64,000 nt of DNA from positions 155,023,789 through 155,087,788 of the forward strand of contig OZ010571.1 of NCBI GenBank assembly GCA_963932145.1. The letters run 5' to 3'. The notes under the pieces were generated by a model. That model worked only from the letters and a program-made list of their open reading frames with translations. It did not search any database and was not told the origin of the DNA. Positions 21,906 to 32,529 of this stretch are shown here, one piece after another. Every line of letters begins with the position of its first letter. Positions within the stretch are counted from its first letter, which is position 1. This DNA comes from Acanthosepion lycidas. Taxonomy: Eukaryota > Mollusca > Cephalopoda > Sepiida > Sepiidae. A program made the translations under genes and the position numbers.

Positions 21906-22940
21906 ATGAAATGCATCAATGTATAAAAATATTATAGTCTATTAAGAATTTCCAGGTAGTAATAGGGAATCGGTAAACAGATTAGGAACTTTATCTACAG
22001 AACTTTAACCAAAAAGGTATGCCTACAATTACTTATCATACAACTTTGGTACTTTACAGCAAGAGATAAAATGAGTAATCCAGTTTATCCAAAACAGCTG
22101 TTGCAATTTTGTTGTGGCTGCTATGTCCATTGCCAGTCTCGTCAGAGGAGTGTAGGTATGACCTCAATAGCAGTTAGCAAATCTCTGAAGAGTTAATTTA
22201 CACAGAAACATTACAAATAAAACTGTGTCCCCAGTTTTATGCCTTTTCGATGCAAATATGTCTTTGAAAACTTTTTTTCTCTCAGGGTAGCTTAATCGTG
22301 TTGTATATGTTTCTTTTGTGTTATCGCATAATAACCATGTCTCGAATTAGCGATACGCATCAATAGTGAATGTTTTTCCCCCATTATATAACTACGATCA
22401 TCGTGGAAGTCATTTGTCTGAAGCCAATGAAATAACTTGTTATCAATAACGTTTACGGATTTAATGCCTGGCTGTTATAAGTTGTTGAGACCACAAAGAA
22501 CCAATTTACGTATTTTAAATGCTTGTGTATATTTCTAAAACTCTACAGCATGAACTTTTTAACAAGGAAATGATAGCATAGTTTAGGATATGAGGGATAG
22601 AATTTACTTTCCCATCATAGTAATGCGCACTTTCAGATAAGAAACATTGGGGGAGAAAGACAAGTAATCGATAATTTCTATAAGTAACCAGACTGAAAAT
22701 GTCTAATGAACAAAGAACACTCATTTGCAGATTAAAAGTATATTCGCGCTAAACAATACAAAGATGCTATCGATAGCAGTATTAATAAAAGAAAAAAGAA
22801 AAATAAGAAGCAAGGTTATTTGGCAATGCCCGGTTTGCAATAAATTATAACATTTGACAGCTTTGTACTGTACATTCCAATTCTCTCAAAAGAAATAAGA
22901 AATGACTTTTATTTAATACAAAATAAAAAAATATGAAAGT
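21906..22940. other. No recognisable gene
   Basis: AT-rich unique-looking DNA. Short frames on minus (22515-22724) show no motif. Confidence 0.5.
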
Positions 22941-22946
22941 ATATTT

Positions 22947-23330
22947 CTTCTTCTTTTATGTGCCGTGTCCCTTCATAACGTAGGCGATCATGGCTCTCCA
23001 CGTCCCTATCCCTTATAGCTCTCAATATGTTTTGTCCTTTTGCTACTTCTCCCAAACCCTGTTCTGTCATCCACTTACTTAAGCCCGCTAGGTATGTCAT
23101 ACGTTGCATTCCCTTGTCTCTCTTTCCCGGTATCCGCCCCGTGGGGTATCAGATTCTCCAAGCCCCCCTTTCTCATTACGCATCCCAGAAATTTCAGCTT
23201 CCCCTTCCTGATGTTAAGTATAAGCTTCTTTCTTCTTTGCATCCTTTCCAAAACCTCATCTGTAGAACCATACCACCGTTGCCTCGAATCTCTTCTTCAT
23301 CTTTAAAGTCATCCTTAAAGGAGGGAAGAT
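22947..23330 (-). pseudogene. RTE-like LINE ORF2 C-terminal fragment
   Basis: The minus frame gives TYLAGLSKWMTEQGLGEVA, then KGQNILRAIRDRD, and a frameshifted end reading YEGT before an AAGAAGAAG-type 3' end. The same block, also on minus, is at 37905-38228. It is the tail of the polymerase-bearing ORF of a non-LTR element; the RTE-like label is by resemblance. No RT motif remains in this fragment. Confidence 0.7.
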
Positions 23331-23884
23331 ATCACGTAACAGTTCAGTAATGCAAAATTCAAAATTGGTAAAGCAGCGTTTTAGGATTTCAAAACACGAG
23401 ACAAGACCGACAAAAATCGACACTCACCGGCAATATTTGCTAAAAAAATCCTCTATAACTATCATGGGCAAATTGCTACCTGCATAACTTTCTGATGAAC
23501 ATGCCCAATTTCATGAGGAAAATAACATTTGATAAATTTTGGTTTGTTCTCACTTATTCACTCACACAATCTCTCATACATAACTAAATACATAAACAAT
23601 GATTAAGTGCAATGTTTCTTGAATATTTAAACTTTCGTTGAAGGTAAAGTTTTCATCATTTTAAACCATTGGCGATTTTCAATAAGGAAGATCAGGCGTG
23701 TAAATATATTTTGCTTTATAAGCAGGAAAAGTTCATAATATTTTCTTTCTCTGTGGAAGAAATATATTTTTTTTATTTAAAATTATTATTTTCTTTTTTA
23801 CTTTTTCAAGTGAATAAAAAAAAAATTATCACACGAAGTGGCGTGTGTTATTCACATATCTCGTGCGGTCCACTTGTTGGAAGA

Positions 23885-24560
23885 GGGTGATCCATACATC
23901 TGTTAAGATACGTGGATGACAATGAAACCGAAATAACTCTTAACAGAATCGAGAAGAAAGGACTAATTATTAATTGTAGGAAAATGGAATCTATGACCAT
24001 CAGTAAAAAGGGATATAGTCTAAGGAGTGAACAAGTTATTTAACTGATGGCGTTAAAATTAAACAGCTACAGTAGTTTAACTATTTGGACGAATGGTAGA
24101 GAATGTGATACAGAAAACGGAAGGCGTATAGGTATAGTGAAAACTGCCTTTCAGAAACTAAGGAAAGTATTAAGAAACAGGAAAATTTCGTTAGAAACAA
24201 AGAAAAGAGTACTGAACTACTGTACAATATCTAATTTCCTATATAGTAGTGAATAGAAGAGAATTTCGTCAGGGGTGAAGTAACAGTGATGCTAAAGAGG
24301 AATGGTAAGAGGATGGACAGGGCATATGAGCAACAGGGAAGTTTTAAAAATAATAGGAGCGAAAGATAATTTATACTTACAATCAAAACGAAACAACTGA
24401 AATTTCTGTGACACATAATGAGGAAAAAGGGCCTAGAGGATTTAACACCCAGTGGTCATATTGCTTGAAATAAAAGCAGTGGAAAGATCGAGTAACCTAC
24501 CTAATGAATCTGAGTAAATGGATAGCAGAAAAGAGACAAACAGGGAATGATAAAGAAAAA
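23885..24560 (+). pseudogene. RTE-like LINE reverse transcriptase fragment
   Basis: The frame reads RYVDDNETE with YVDD at 23909-23920 (RT active site), then RIEKKGLIINCRKMESMTIS. After a stop come RRIGIVKTAFQKLRKVL and NRKISLETKKRVLN, the conserved thumb-side block of this LINE group. Further broken blocks reach LSKWIAEK near 24520, matching the family at 22947 and 37905. The line-up suggests one element collapsed by deletions. Confidence 0.8.
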
Positions 24561-24620
24561 TAGACAAAAGTTTTGGAGATCTCTATCATTGTTCACGTCT
24601 TAAAAATAACATGGCATATA

Positions 24621-24794
24621 CATGTGTACCAAATTATTATCGAGATAACTTTTTTTCTAATATTTCCATAACCATCCAATCAATACACACACAACTTTCA
24701 CAGAATGTTGGCAATAATGGGCTGCGCAATCACTGAAATTTTCGTACTGATCTGCGCAATGTAAACAAACTGGCGCCATATTTGTTATCAGCAC
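24621..24794 (+). repeat. Left terminal inverted repeat
   Basis: Pairs with 25999-26172. The outermost bases differ slightly (one-base gap near the tip), and the inner match ends at TTGTTATCAGCAC. Confidence 0.85.
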
Positions 24795-24846
24795 AGTGAT
24801 TTGAGCGTGCCAAATTATTAGAAAAGTATAAGAATTTAGTGAAAAG

Positions 24847-25855
24847 ATGGGCCGTAAAAGCAGTTTAAGTGATGCTGAAAAGAAAACTATCACCTCAGAA
24901 CTCTCAAAAGGTAAATCTACCCTAGAAAATTTTAAAATGATAGGGAAGTGTCATCAAACAGTGAAAAATTCACAGCCGACCCTACACAAATACGCAAAAA
25001 GGCAAGCCGAGGGTTATTTTTTCACGTCGTCTCATGTCACGACTTAAACGAGAGGCCACGAAGAACCCTGGACTTACCAGTCAAGAGCTTTTCAGTCGTA
25101 TTGGGGATCCTACTGTGTCTAAAAGTACTCGGTGTCAGTAAATAGGGAAATAGCAACAACAGTCAAACCTGTATCGAAGTCTCCTTTGACGAGAAATTAC
25201 ATTCAAAATCGATTGAAAAGGGCCGAGGACAATATGAAGATTGACTTCTCTAAAGTTTTGTTCACCGACGAAACTCGAGCAACACTTGATGGGCCAGATA
25301 GATGGTGCAAAGGCTGGGTAATGAACGGACAGAATCGCCATCAGTGTTTGAGACGCCAACAAGGCGGTGGAGGCATAATGATCTTGGGTGGTATTAATGG
25401 AAACACATTAGTGGGCCCATGGAGAGTACCAGATGGCGTCAAAATGACTGCTGATGCATACATAGCATTTATGAAGGAGCATCTTGAACCGAGGATGAAA
25501 AGGCAAAGAGTTGCCTTCAGAAGGGCCATTGTTTTTTTTTATGCAAGATAATGCTTCCTCACACGCTGCTCACAAGACTACTGAATATTTGAAACAGTTA
25601 GGCTTCGATGGACCTCGAAAAATGAAGTAGCCAGCAAATTTTCCGGATTTGAACCCAATCGAAAACCTTTGGAGCATCATGAAGCGAAGACTGTACGCCA
25701 ACGGACGACAATTCAGTAGCAACGCTGAGTTGTGGGAAGCAATTCTTGAGATATTTCGCGGCATTACAGCAGATGACATCATACAATTAACAAATTCTAT
25801 GGATCGTCGACTTTTTCAAGTAATTTCAAAACAGGGAAAGCACATTCTCTATTAA
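24847..25855 (+). pseudogene. DD37E-type transposase pseudogene
   Basis: ATG at 24847 starts MGRKSSLSDAEKKTITSEL, a helix-turn-helix-like N-terminus. After two frame changes (about 25015 and 25130) the frame reads VLFTDETRATLDGPD, with the first catalytic Asp at 25267-25269. A run of T near 25531-25540 causes another frameshift into MQDNASSHAAHK, second Asp at 25547-25549. NPIENLWSIMKRRLY follows, with the Glu at 25661-25663. Exactly 37 codons separate the second Asp and the Glu, one of which is a stop (TAG) where Trp is usual. The frame ends at 25853-25855. Confidence 0.85.
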
Positions 25856-25998
25856 CTTGTTTAAAACTGTGCCTTTGTATCTTATTATTTGTTTGATTAT
25901 CTTATTTATTAGCTTCTTTTGATCATAAACATTCACGTTCAACATTAATAAACGTTTTGTTTGCTCAATTCAAAATTTCACTAAACCTTTCTAATACC

Positions 25999-26172
25999 GT
26001 GCTGATAACAAATATGGCGCCAGTTTGTTTACATTGCCTGGATCAATACGAAAATTTCAGTGATTGCTCAGCTCAGTGTTGCCAACATTCTGTGAAAATT
26101 TTGTATGAATTGATTGGACGGTTTTTGAAATATTAGAAAAAAGTTATCTCGATAATAATTTGGCACGCAGTG
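25999..26172 (-). repeat. Right terminal inverted repeat
   Basis: Reverse complement of 24621-24794 with scattered mismatches; it ends GGCACGCAGTG just before TA. Confidence 0.85.
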
Positions 26173-26441
26173 TATAAGATGAACCATATTTAGTCTAAAA
26201 TATAGAATTTAAAAATGTTTGGCATTGATTGAATATCAAAACCGCAATCAGATCTACAGCTGGTACGGAGGAAATCGATATAACATATCATAGTCTGTCA
26301 CAAAGCTACAATATTGCAGCTCCTAGTGACATTCAAGTTCCTAGCAAATGATTGAACGATTAGCTTTTTTTCCATATCACTCTCTTGCAGATATCCTCAC
26401 GTTCAATATGAACGATTAAATCCAAGAAGACAATTGATTGT

Positions 26442-26446
<5 letters not shown>

Positions 26447-26521
<75 letters not shown>
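26447..26521. repeat. (TC)n(TA)n compound microsatellite
   Basis: TC units followed by TA units, same order as elsewhere in the window. The interval 26522-27080 beyond it shows no recognisable gene. Confidence 0.95.
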
Positions 26522-26524
<3 letters not shown>

Positions 26525-27084
26525 TGCGTCTCCAATTTTAATACTTTAAACCAACATTAAATACTTACATAGGCTACATATGCACCACACTCTCTCTCAG
26601 GTTAACTTGTACTTGTCGAAACTTAGTGCAATTCGTACATATATCAATCATCACGTCACAAGCAGCCAAATAGTAGATTATACTAAAATAGCACTCACTG
26701 CTAGGAAAGACTGAAAATATTTGAAGCTATTCTTATATAACAATCAGAATTCAATAAAATATATCTCACCATATGAAAGGATACTTTAAAGTATATAAAC
26801 TATTTAGCATGCGTATAATAATAAAATGATGCATATAAAATGATGCATATAAAATATTCTTTTTCCGGTGCAATCAAGCTCTGTGAAATCGTTCAACTCT
26901 CTTGAACTCAATGGTTGAATTTGAATTGTAGCGTTCCCCAAAATACCAGGAGGCAACCAACAAAATATTTTATGCCATAATGACAAGCAAGTAGTTCTTT
27001 ATAATGACTGAAACGGTCGAAAGTAGATAGAGATAAATAAATAGATAGATTGATAAATAGATTGATTGATAGGTAGGTAGGTAG

Positions 27085-27091
27085 AGAGAGG

Positions 27092-27132
<41 letters not shown>

Positions 27133-27202
27133 GGGAGAGAGAGAAAGAGAGAGAGAGGGCGAGAGAGAGAGAAAGAGAAAGAGAGAGAGAGAAAGAGAGA
27201 AA
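27085..27202. repeat. (GA)-rich purine tract
   Basis: Almost pure A/G on plus for about 118 bases, built from GAGA and GAAAGA units. It lies 30 bases from the palindrome at 27231. Confidence 0.9.
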
Positions 27203-27230
27203 GTTAGCAAATATATTTTGCGCAGCATTA

Positions 27231-27292
27231 CTATTAGGTTGGTGCAAAAATAATGACCGTTTTTGATTATTATTTTTGCACCAACCTAATAG
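27231..27292. mobile_element. Mariner-derived palindromic MITE
   Basis: Two perfect 24-base inverted arms (27231-27254, 27269-27292) surround 14 bases. The arms, TA included, begin TATTAGGTTGGTGCAAAAA, the terminal sequence known for animal mariners and their MADE1-like miniature derivatives. It is 62 bases in all with TA at both ends. No transposase is present, so movement would depend on a mariner elsewhere. Confidence 0.85.
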
Positions 27293-27438
27293 TTTGATCT
27301 TCACAAGCTGCCCTCCCCCTACGTATGACCTTGTACCAAAGGTAAACCATGTTTGATAAATAGCCATATGCTCGTTTTTATACATATGCCTATCTATGTA
27401 TAAACCGCTCATTTTCTCTCATCTTCTCCTCCCCCCCC

Positions 27439-27446
27439 TCTCTCTC

Positions 27447-27503
<57 letters not shown>
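27439..27503. repeat. (TC)n(TA)n microsatellite
   Basis: A poly-C and TC run, then a TA array from about 27450. Confidence 0.95.
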
Positions 27504-27508
<5 letters not shown>

Positions 27509-28214
27509 CAAGTAAGCCCCTCTCCAGATTATTGTATGTATATAAGCATTATCAAAGTTATATTGACATAACTTCAGAAATATTTCTAGCAGAAATCCAT
27601 TAATCAAAGCCAATGAGTGAGGTCGTAGGCAAAGTTATCAGCAGGGTTTCTGAAACAGAACTTATCTATTTTGCTATAGAGCAGGATGTGGTGAAGATAG
27701 ACTGACGAAAGAGGGCTGAGACAAACTGTTTTTCGATTTTAGTCAAATTTCCGGGTGAAAAAGGAAAATTTTTGGTCAGTGTAGGGGTTGACCGATAAAG
27801 TCTTTTTGGTCGATCAGTAACGAGTAAGCTTAACAGTTGAGTAATGACCATTGTTCAAACATTTTTACTTGTAGAATTACCATAGCAACTACAAAGAAGG
27901 TATTTGGCTAGCTTCCATCTAATGGACAGCTTTCACCGTTTGAGGTCCTGATTGGTTTTGTGATAAGTCATTTTTAATGGATGTCTGACCTTCAACTCCA
28001 TAAGCTTTTAATTTCTCTTGAGCGGTAGAATAGAGAATTCGGGTGAGTAAATTTTCACTTCGGAATTTAGTTTTCTAAGATGAACGTTTAATAGGTAAAA
28101 GTCCGCAGAATTTGGATAGTTATAGTCAAAAGTATTTTATTGTGCAAAACTGTCATCTTTCGCGCCACTGTGAAGTCGGTTTTAATGTATAGTGCCACCT
28201 GTTTGGATATTAAA
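27504..28214. other. No recognisable gene
   Basis: Short minus frame 27666-27851 without motif. Nothing else identified. Confidence 0.5.
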
Positions 28215-28505
28215 TACGGTGGAGTAGTGGATAGCGGCTCGGATTGAGGAATCGGAGAGGCAAGTTCGAATTCTAGTCGAATCCATTACATTTACTTACG
28301 TGCTAATACCCTTAGGAATCCTCTTTCCCCCACCCCCAGTTATGGGTAAATAGCAGGACAGACCGGGTTCTATAGCCTTGGATGGCAACTGTTCTACCTC
28401 AGAAAGAAATGGCAACCTACTGCGGAAAAAAATCTGCCTCATCAGTCGTGTATCGAAAGATACATGATCGCCTAAGCGTATATAATGCAGGCACATAACT
28501 GACTG
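28215..28505 (+). mobile_element. SINE-B copy
   Basis: A-box-like GGAGTAGTGGATAGCGGC and B-box-like AAGTTCGAATTCTAGTCGA are correctly spaced. CCCCCAGTTATGGGTAAATA and ACAGACCGGGTTCTATAGCC follow, matching the body of the copies at 7357 and 8191. The tail reads AAGCGTATATAATGCAGGCA. Confidence 0.75.
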
Positions 28506-28835
28506 ATTGAGTCTAAGCTTGATTTAACTTACACCCGGATCTTGAGAACTATATTTAACATCTCTTGGAGAGCATATCCAACTAAATCACAGCTCTATGG
28601 AGACATCCCTGATATTTCTACAATCTTATATGAACGCAGAATGAAACGAGCAAAAACAAGAACTCGTGAGTGATGTACTGTTCTGGACACTCCACCATAA
28701 CAATAGATGGGTTGGTCGTCCAGCAACTACCTACATTGTCCAACTATATCATGACAATTGATCCTACGCTAATAACCTTGATGTAGGACTTGAAGGTTGA
28801 CGTGATAGACTCCTGAATGTCCTAGCTTGCGCGAC
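28506..28835 (+). pseudogene. LINE ORF2 C-terminal fragment
   Basis: Frames give TRILRTIFNISWRAYPTKSQ, LYGDIPDISTILYERRM and, after shifts, HNNRWVGRPATTYIVQLYHD. This order matches the C-terminal region of a common non-LTR family whose last blocks carry GRPxxTY and a final DR-W-R motif. It directly follows the SINE-B tail, possibly reflecting SINE insertion into it. Confidence 0.7.
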
Positions 28836-29739
28836 CGAATAAAAAACAAATCCCTCTCCGTATTTGAAAAGTGAAGTTACTAAGGAATTCTTTTTGTAAT
28901 CGTTACAAAAATATAGCTATATACAAGAATAGATCAATAATCAATAGTCTGTTGATTATGTTCGCCTATCGATATCACTGGATATGGCCTGGAATAATCA
29001 ACTGGAAACTACTTCACTATCTTTTCCAAGATGTAACTGCAATTTACAATAATAAAGAAAAGGAACCTGTTGCGAGCAATGATCATTTACGTCCCCGTAG
29101 GGATATGGGATTTAAAAAAAATCAATATCATCGAAAAATACGACTATTTAATAAATGAATATGGGGCGTCTATTTCAAATACAGTGTATCCACAAATATA
29201 AGGTTTGAGGTAAGAAGTAGAATATGATATATGATTTCAATATATCAAAAAATGTTACATTATAGAATAACACAATGGTAAAAATAAGTAACATGTTTCG
29301 TCCTTTAAATAATAATCTTATTCATTGATTTATGTCGTGGGATGGAGGTGAGAAAACAGAAACGAAAACTTCGATTACAATTATGCGCCGAGGAGAAACG
29401 CTGAAGATTTTGAGGTGATCAATTTTAAATTTAATTATTTTTTTTTTGCGCTCAACGTGTCTAGACACGAACTCTCAGCAGATTTAAGTTAGTTTTCAAA
29501 CATTTTTGTGTTTTTTCTTCTAATTTTGGTATTTGGTGACCAGATTCTTACAACATTGCCAATTAAGGGTAGAATTCCTTGTTCCTTTCTTTATATTTTT
29601 TGTTCATTACCATTTTGCTCTTTGTCTTGATTAGTCTTTCTACGCTGAGTATAAAACTAATTATTCTTTTACTGGGTTTCTATTAAATATCTTTTCCACT
29701 GAAGATTTTCCAGTAAATGCCAATCTACTAGAGTAAAAG
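28836..29739. other. No recognisable gene
   Basis: The open frame 28871-29158 (95 codons) has no recognisable motif. AT-rich. Confidence 0.5.
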
Positions 29740-29802
29740 ACATTTGTGTAGCGTTTTTAACAAATATAGAAGGATAGAATCACATAAACAAGCACAAAAC
29801 GC

Positions 29803-29805
<3 letters not shown>
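29740..29805 (+). repeat. Left arm of a 1.5-kb-spaced inverted repeat
   Basis: GTAGCGTTTTTAACAAATAT and ATAAACAAGCACAAAACGCG are mirrored at 31176-31240. Each arm has a TA array on its inner side, giving a symmetrical layout around the interval. Confidence 0.75.
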
Positions 29806-29837
<32 letters not shown>

Positions 29838-29852
29838 GAAATATAGTCTTAA

Positions 29853-29905
29853 GGTGTGCTATATTTATGGGATAAAGTGCTCAATATCAGAGATAGAGTG
29901 TGTGT
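29853..29905 (-). repeat. Fragment shared with 48560-48610
   Basis: ATTTATGGGATAAAGTGCTC is close to the complement of GAGCACTATAACCCATAAAG near 48567, placing it with the Penelope-associated repeats. Confidence 0.5.
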
Positions 29906-29979
29906 AAATATAAATATAAATATAAACATATACTTCTATGTTCACTTTATGTACAAATGTAGTGATAAGAGAATTCTTT

Positions 29980-30170
29980 TTTACTGGTAAATTTTCCGTC
30001 AAATGGCATGAACCTTAAAATTTAAATTCAAACTCATTTGTAAATTAATTGCACCTTTATTGAAATTAAAATAACTGATCCAAGTGCAACTTTTGGATAA
30101 TAAGTGCGACATTACTGTAATTATTGAACAATATGGTTCATGCCACTTTGACGGAAAATTTACCAGTAAA
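29980..30170. mobile_element. MITE-like element with about 36-bp inverted termini
   Basis: The left terminus begins TTTACTGGTAAATTTTCCGT and continues CAAATGGCATGAACC. The right terminus is its complement with one extra base, ending GGAAAATTTACCAGTAAA. The total is about 190 bases, with no coding capacity. No clear target duplication was seen; the right end runs into AAAT repeats. I do not recognise the family. Confidence 0.8.
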
Positions 30171-30174
30171 TAAA

Positions 30175-30181
30175 TAAATAA

Positions 30182-30222
<41 letters not shown>

Positions 30223-30225
30223 TAG
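30175..30225. repeat. (TAAA)n(TA)n(GATA)n microsatellite
   Basis: Compound array adjoining the MITE. Confidence 0.9.
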
Positions 30226-30289
30226 ATAGATATATAATTGAATAAGTTAAAAAGTTATGGAAGCATTTGCTTTAGTTTTAGTACTGCTC

Positions 30290-30450
30290 TTAAATTAAAA
30301 AATGTCTATGTACCATAGTGAAGAGCTTATCCAGCCAAGGAATTACCATGAAAGTATTTATAGAAAAGACACAGAGACGCAACCTTACGGAGGTGGGAAA
30401 GTGACTGATGTTTAGACGACAGATCAGAACCAATATTTCTACTTTGGATT
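30290..30450 (-). pseudogene. CR1-like LINE fragment
   Basis: The minus frame reads GSDLSSKHQ, then in a neighbouring frame LSHLRKVASLCLFYKYFHGN. The same block appears at 32700 and 38300 (LSHRRKVVS, LSHQRNVCYL). It belongs to the region after the RT thumb. Confidence 0.65.
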
Positions 30451-30695
30451 GGTTACCTAATTCATCAGTTACAAATAATAATTTTTTCATTTACCATTTG
30501 TGCCTAATGAATTGGGGTAACCACGAAACTATGTTTATTTATTAATATATGCATAGAGCATATATTAAGCTCTGTTTACTACATTGAGGACTTTTTTCTT
30601 TATACCTTACTTAAATAAATATTTATTTGCTCATCTGTATATGTACGTTATCACACGCATATATAATTGCTAATATCTCGTTATTTAGATTATAG

Positions 30696-30750
30696 TCACA
30701 CACACACACAAACACACACACACACACACACACACACGTGTGTGTGTGTA
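30696..30750. repeat. (CA)n(GT)n self-complementary microsatellite
   Basis: A CA array turns into GTGTGTGTGTGT at ACACGTGTG, so the two halves can pair as a hairpin. Confidence 0.9.
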
Positions 30751-30777
30751 TTTAGGCAGCGAATTCTCTTTCAGGCT

Positions 30778-30859
30778 TGTTATATTTGCTTATTTTGATC
30801 ATAATCCTTTCATATGCACGAATTATTCGTGAATATGATCAAAATAAGCAGACATAACT
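30778..30859. repeat. Imperfect palindrome with inner palindrome
   Basis: GTTATATTTGCTTATTTTGA (30779-) pairs with TCAAAATAAGCAGACATAAC (to about 30859). Inside the loop CACGAATTATTCGTG is itself palindromic. It would form a two-level hairpin. Confidence 0.8.
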
Positions 30860-30939
30860 TTTGTAATTTATTCAATTATATATATATATATGTATATATT
30901 TAATTTTTTTTGTGTTCTGACAAGAGCTTTCTTTTCTGG

Positions 30940-31125
30940 ACAAAGGGTGTGTAAGAACTGTCCAAATGTTTTATATTTCCGAGCGCTTTTGGCTATACCT
31001 TTAGCCATTATCAAGGATGATTCAATTTTCCAGCTTAATTGACTTAATAAAAAGCTTAACCGTTGTACCTTGTCTGTCATTTTTAATGAAACATGCATAA
31101 AGGAAGGATTGCTGCCTAAATATAC

Positions 31126-31128
<3 letters not shown>
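30940..31128 (-). repeat. Penelope-associated repeat P3, copy 1
   Basis: On minus, CTTGATAATGGCTAAAGGTA then TAGCCAAAAGCGCTCGG gives a hairpin with flanks like those at 49150-49210. The plus end AATGAAACATGCAT...GCCTAAATATACA before a TA array matches 49737-49785. The open frame on minus (30868-31098) is not conserved as protein. Confidence 0.6.
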
Positions 31129-31175
<47 letters not shown>

Positions 31176-31178
<3 letters not shown>

Positions 31179-31240
31179 TTTGTGTGCTTGTTTATCTGCT
31201 TGTATTATTCTATATTTATTAAAAACGCTACAAAAATCAT
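31176..31240 (-). repeat. Right arm of the 1.5-kb-spaced inverted repeat
   Basis: GCGTTTGTGTGCTTGTTTAT and TATTAAAAACGCTAC mirror 29740-29805. Confidence 0.75.
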
Positions 31241-32529
31241 TATTAATAAACATCAACCGTGATATTTAGTAAGCTTAACCTATTATGGCAGAAAGTAAAT
31301 ATTGGATGAAAAAAACAAACAAAAAAACACTCCCCCCCCCAAAAAAAAACTGTATTTTGTTAATCTCCCAAGTCAAGAAGCATCTACTTGCCTTAAAATT
31401 CTGATTCTTTTACACGAGTCCCGACTACTGGCCCAGCCAATAAAAATCTACTAGTAGCTCGGCTAGTAAGAATTCACTGAAATAGTTCTCAATCACGAAT
31501 GGTATTAAATATTATCATATTTAACACATTTCTACGCACGCATATACAGAACCACCCAGAAACAATTCCAGTTGTATAAAGTATTCTGCGTTTGTGTATT
31601 CATATATATTCATATATATTGTGTATTCATATATGTCTTTCACTCTTATACTTATGATTAAACTAATATATTTTTAGCTGATATATATTTTAGTTCTAAT
31701 ACATAGACGTAAGTTCAATAATATTGAAAACTTCCAAGCGCTTAGACATAACATTAAATAAGAGAATTCTACCAGTCAAGAAAATTAGATTTTCTTGGAA
31801 GTATTACATTTTTCTTTCTGTATTTTTCTTTCTGTATTTTTCTTTGTGCTTTTATTTATGCTAAAGAAAAACTTAAAAGCAAAGTAAATCTATAAAAGTT
31901 GGAAGTGAATTAAATTTCAGTGTTGGTTTCATGAATATTGTAGAAATGTCAAATGAAAGAGAATATTTTCATATTCTCTTTTTATTATTTACAGCAGGTG
32001 GAGAGTATTTAGAGGCGAATTGATGAAACTGAACATTTTTGAAAAAGAAAAAACATAAAAGCTTAAATACAAAAGCGAGATTGAAATAAAAACGGAGTCA
32101 GTAAATAAAATGCCTTCATCTTGAATAAAAAATAAAAATTGTTTCAATTAATTTTGACACACAGTCACAAGTATGGGACACTCATAAAGTTATTTTTATT
32201 TACGGTAAAGTTCATCCAATACAAGTGACAAGAATAACTTGAAGTAGAGAGTTACTGTTAAAATGGTGAATAAGGTGTGTAAATGAATGAAAGAGATGTC
32301 TGCGACTGGAGATTATGAGGATAAGGTGGATAGATAACGATCTTGGTTAAGATTTTAATGTTCAGTAAACATTCACACGGGAGTCTGTTCTACAAAGTAT
32401 CAAGTCTTGGGAAAAGCTGCTCGAGTGGAACTTTCTCTTTACATATAGAATACAGTTGTTTAACTCAGTGGAATGAGTTATGGCATGACCTACCTGAAAA
32501 GATGTGAACGAATCAAACTAATGAAAGTT
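31241..32529. other. 1.3 kb without recognisable genes
   Basis: AT-rich DNA with C and A runs near 31330-31350 and a short repeated TTTTTCTTTCTGTA string near 31810-31840. No element recognised. Confidence 0.5.

Larger units (their letters stand above)
24621..26172 (+). mobile_element. Tc1/mariner-type DNA transposon with long TIRs and DD37E spacing
   Basis: Terminal inverted repeats of about 174 bases (24621-24794 and 25999-26172) match closely; shared strings include CCAAATTATTATCGAGATAA, TTTCACAGAATGTTGGCAA and GGCGCCATATTTGTTATCAG. TA lies just outside each end (24619-24620 and 26173-26174), the target duplication expected for this superfamily. A single transposase pseudogene fills the interior. 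It is the most complete DNA transposon in the window, about 1.55 kb. Confidence 0.9.
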
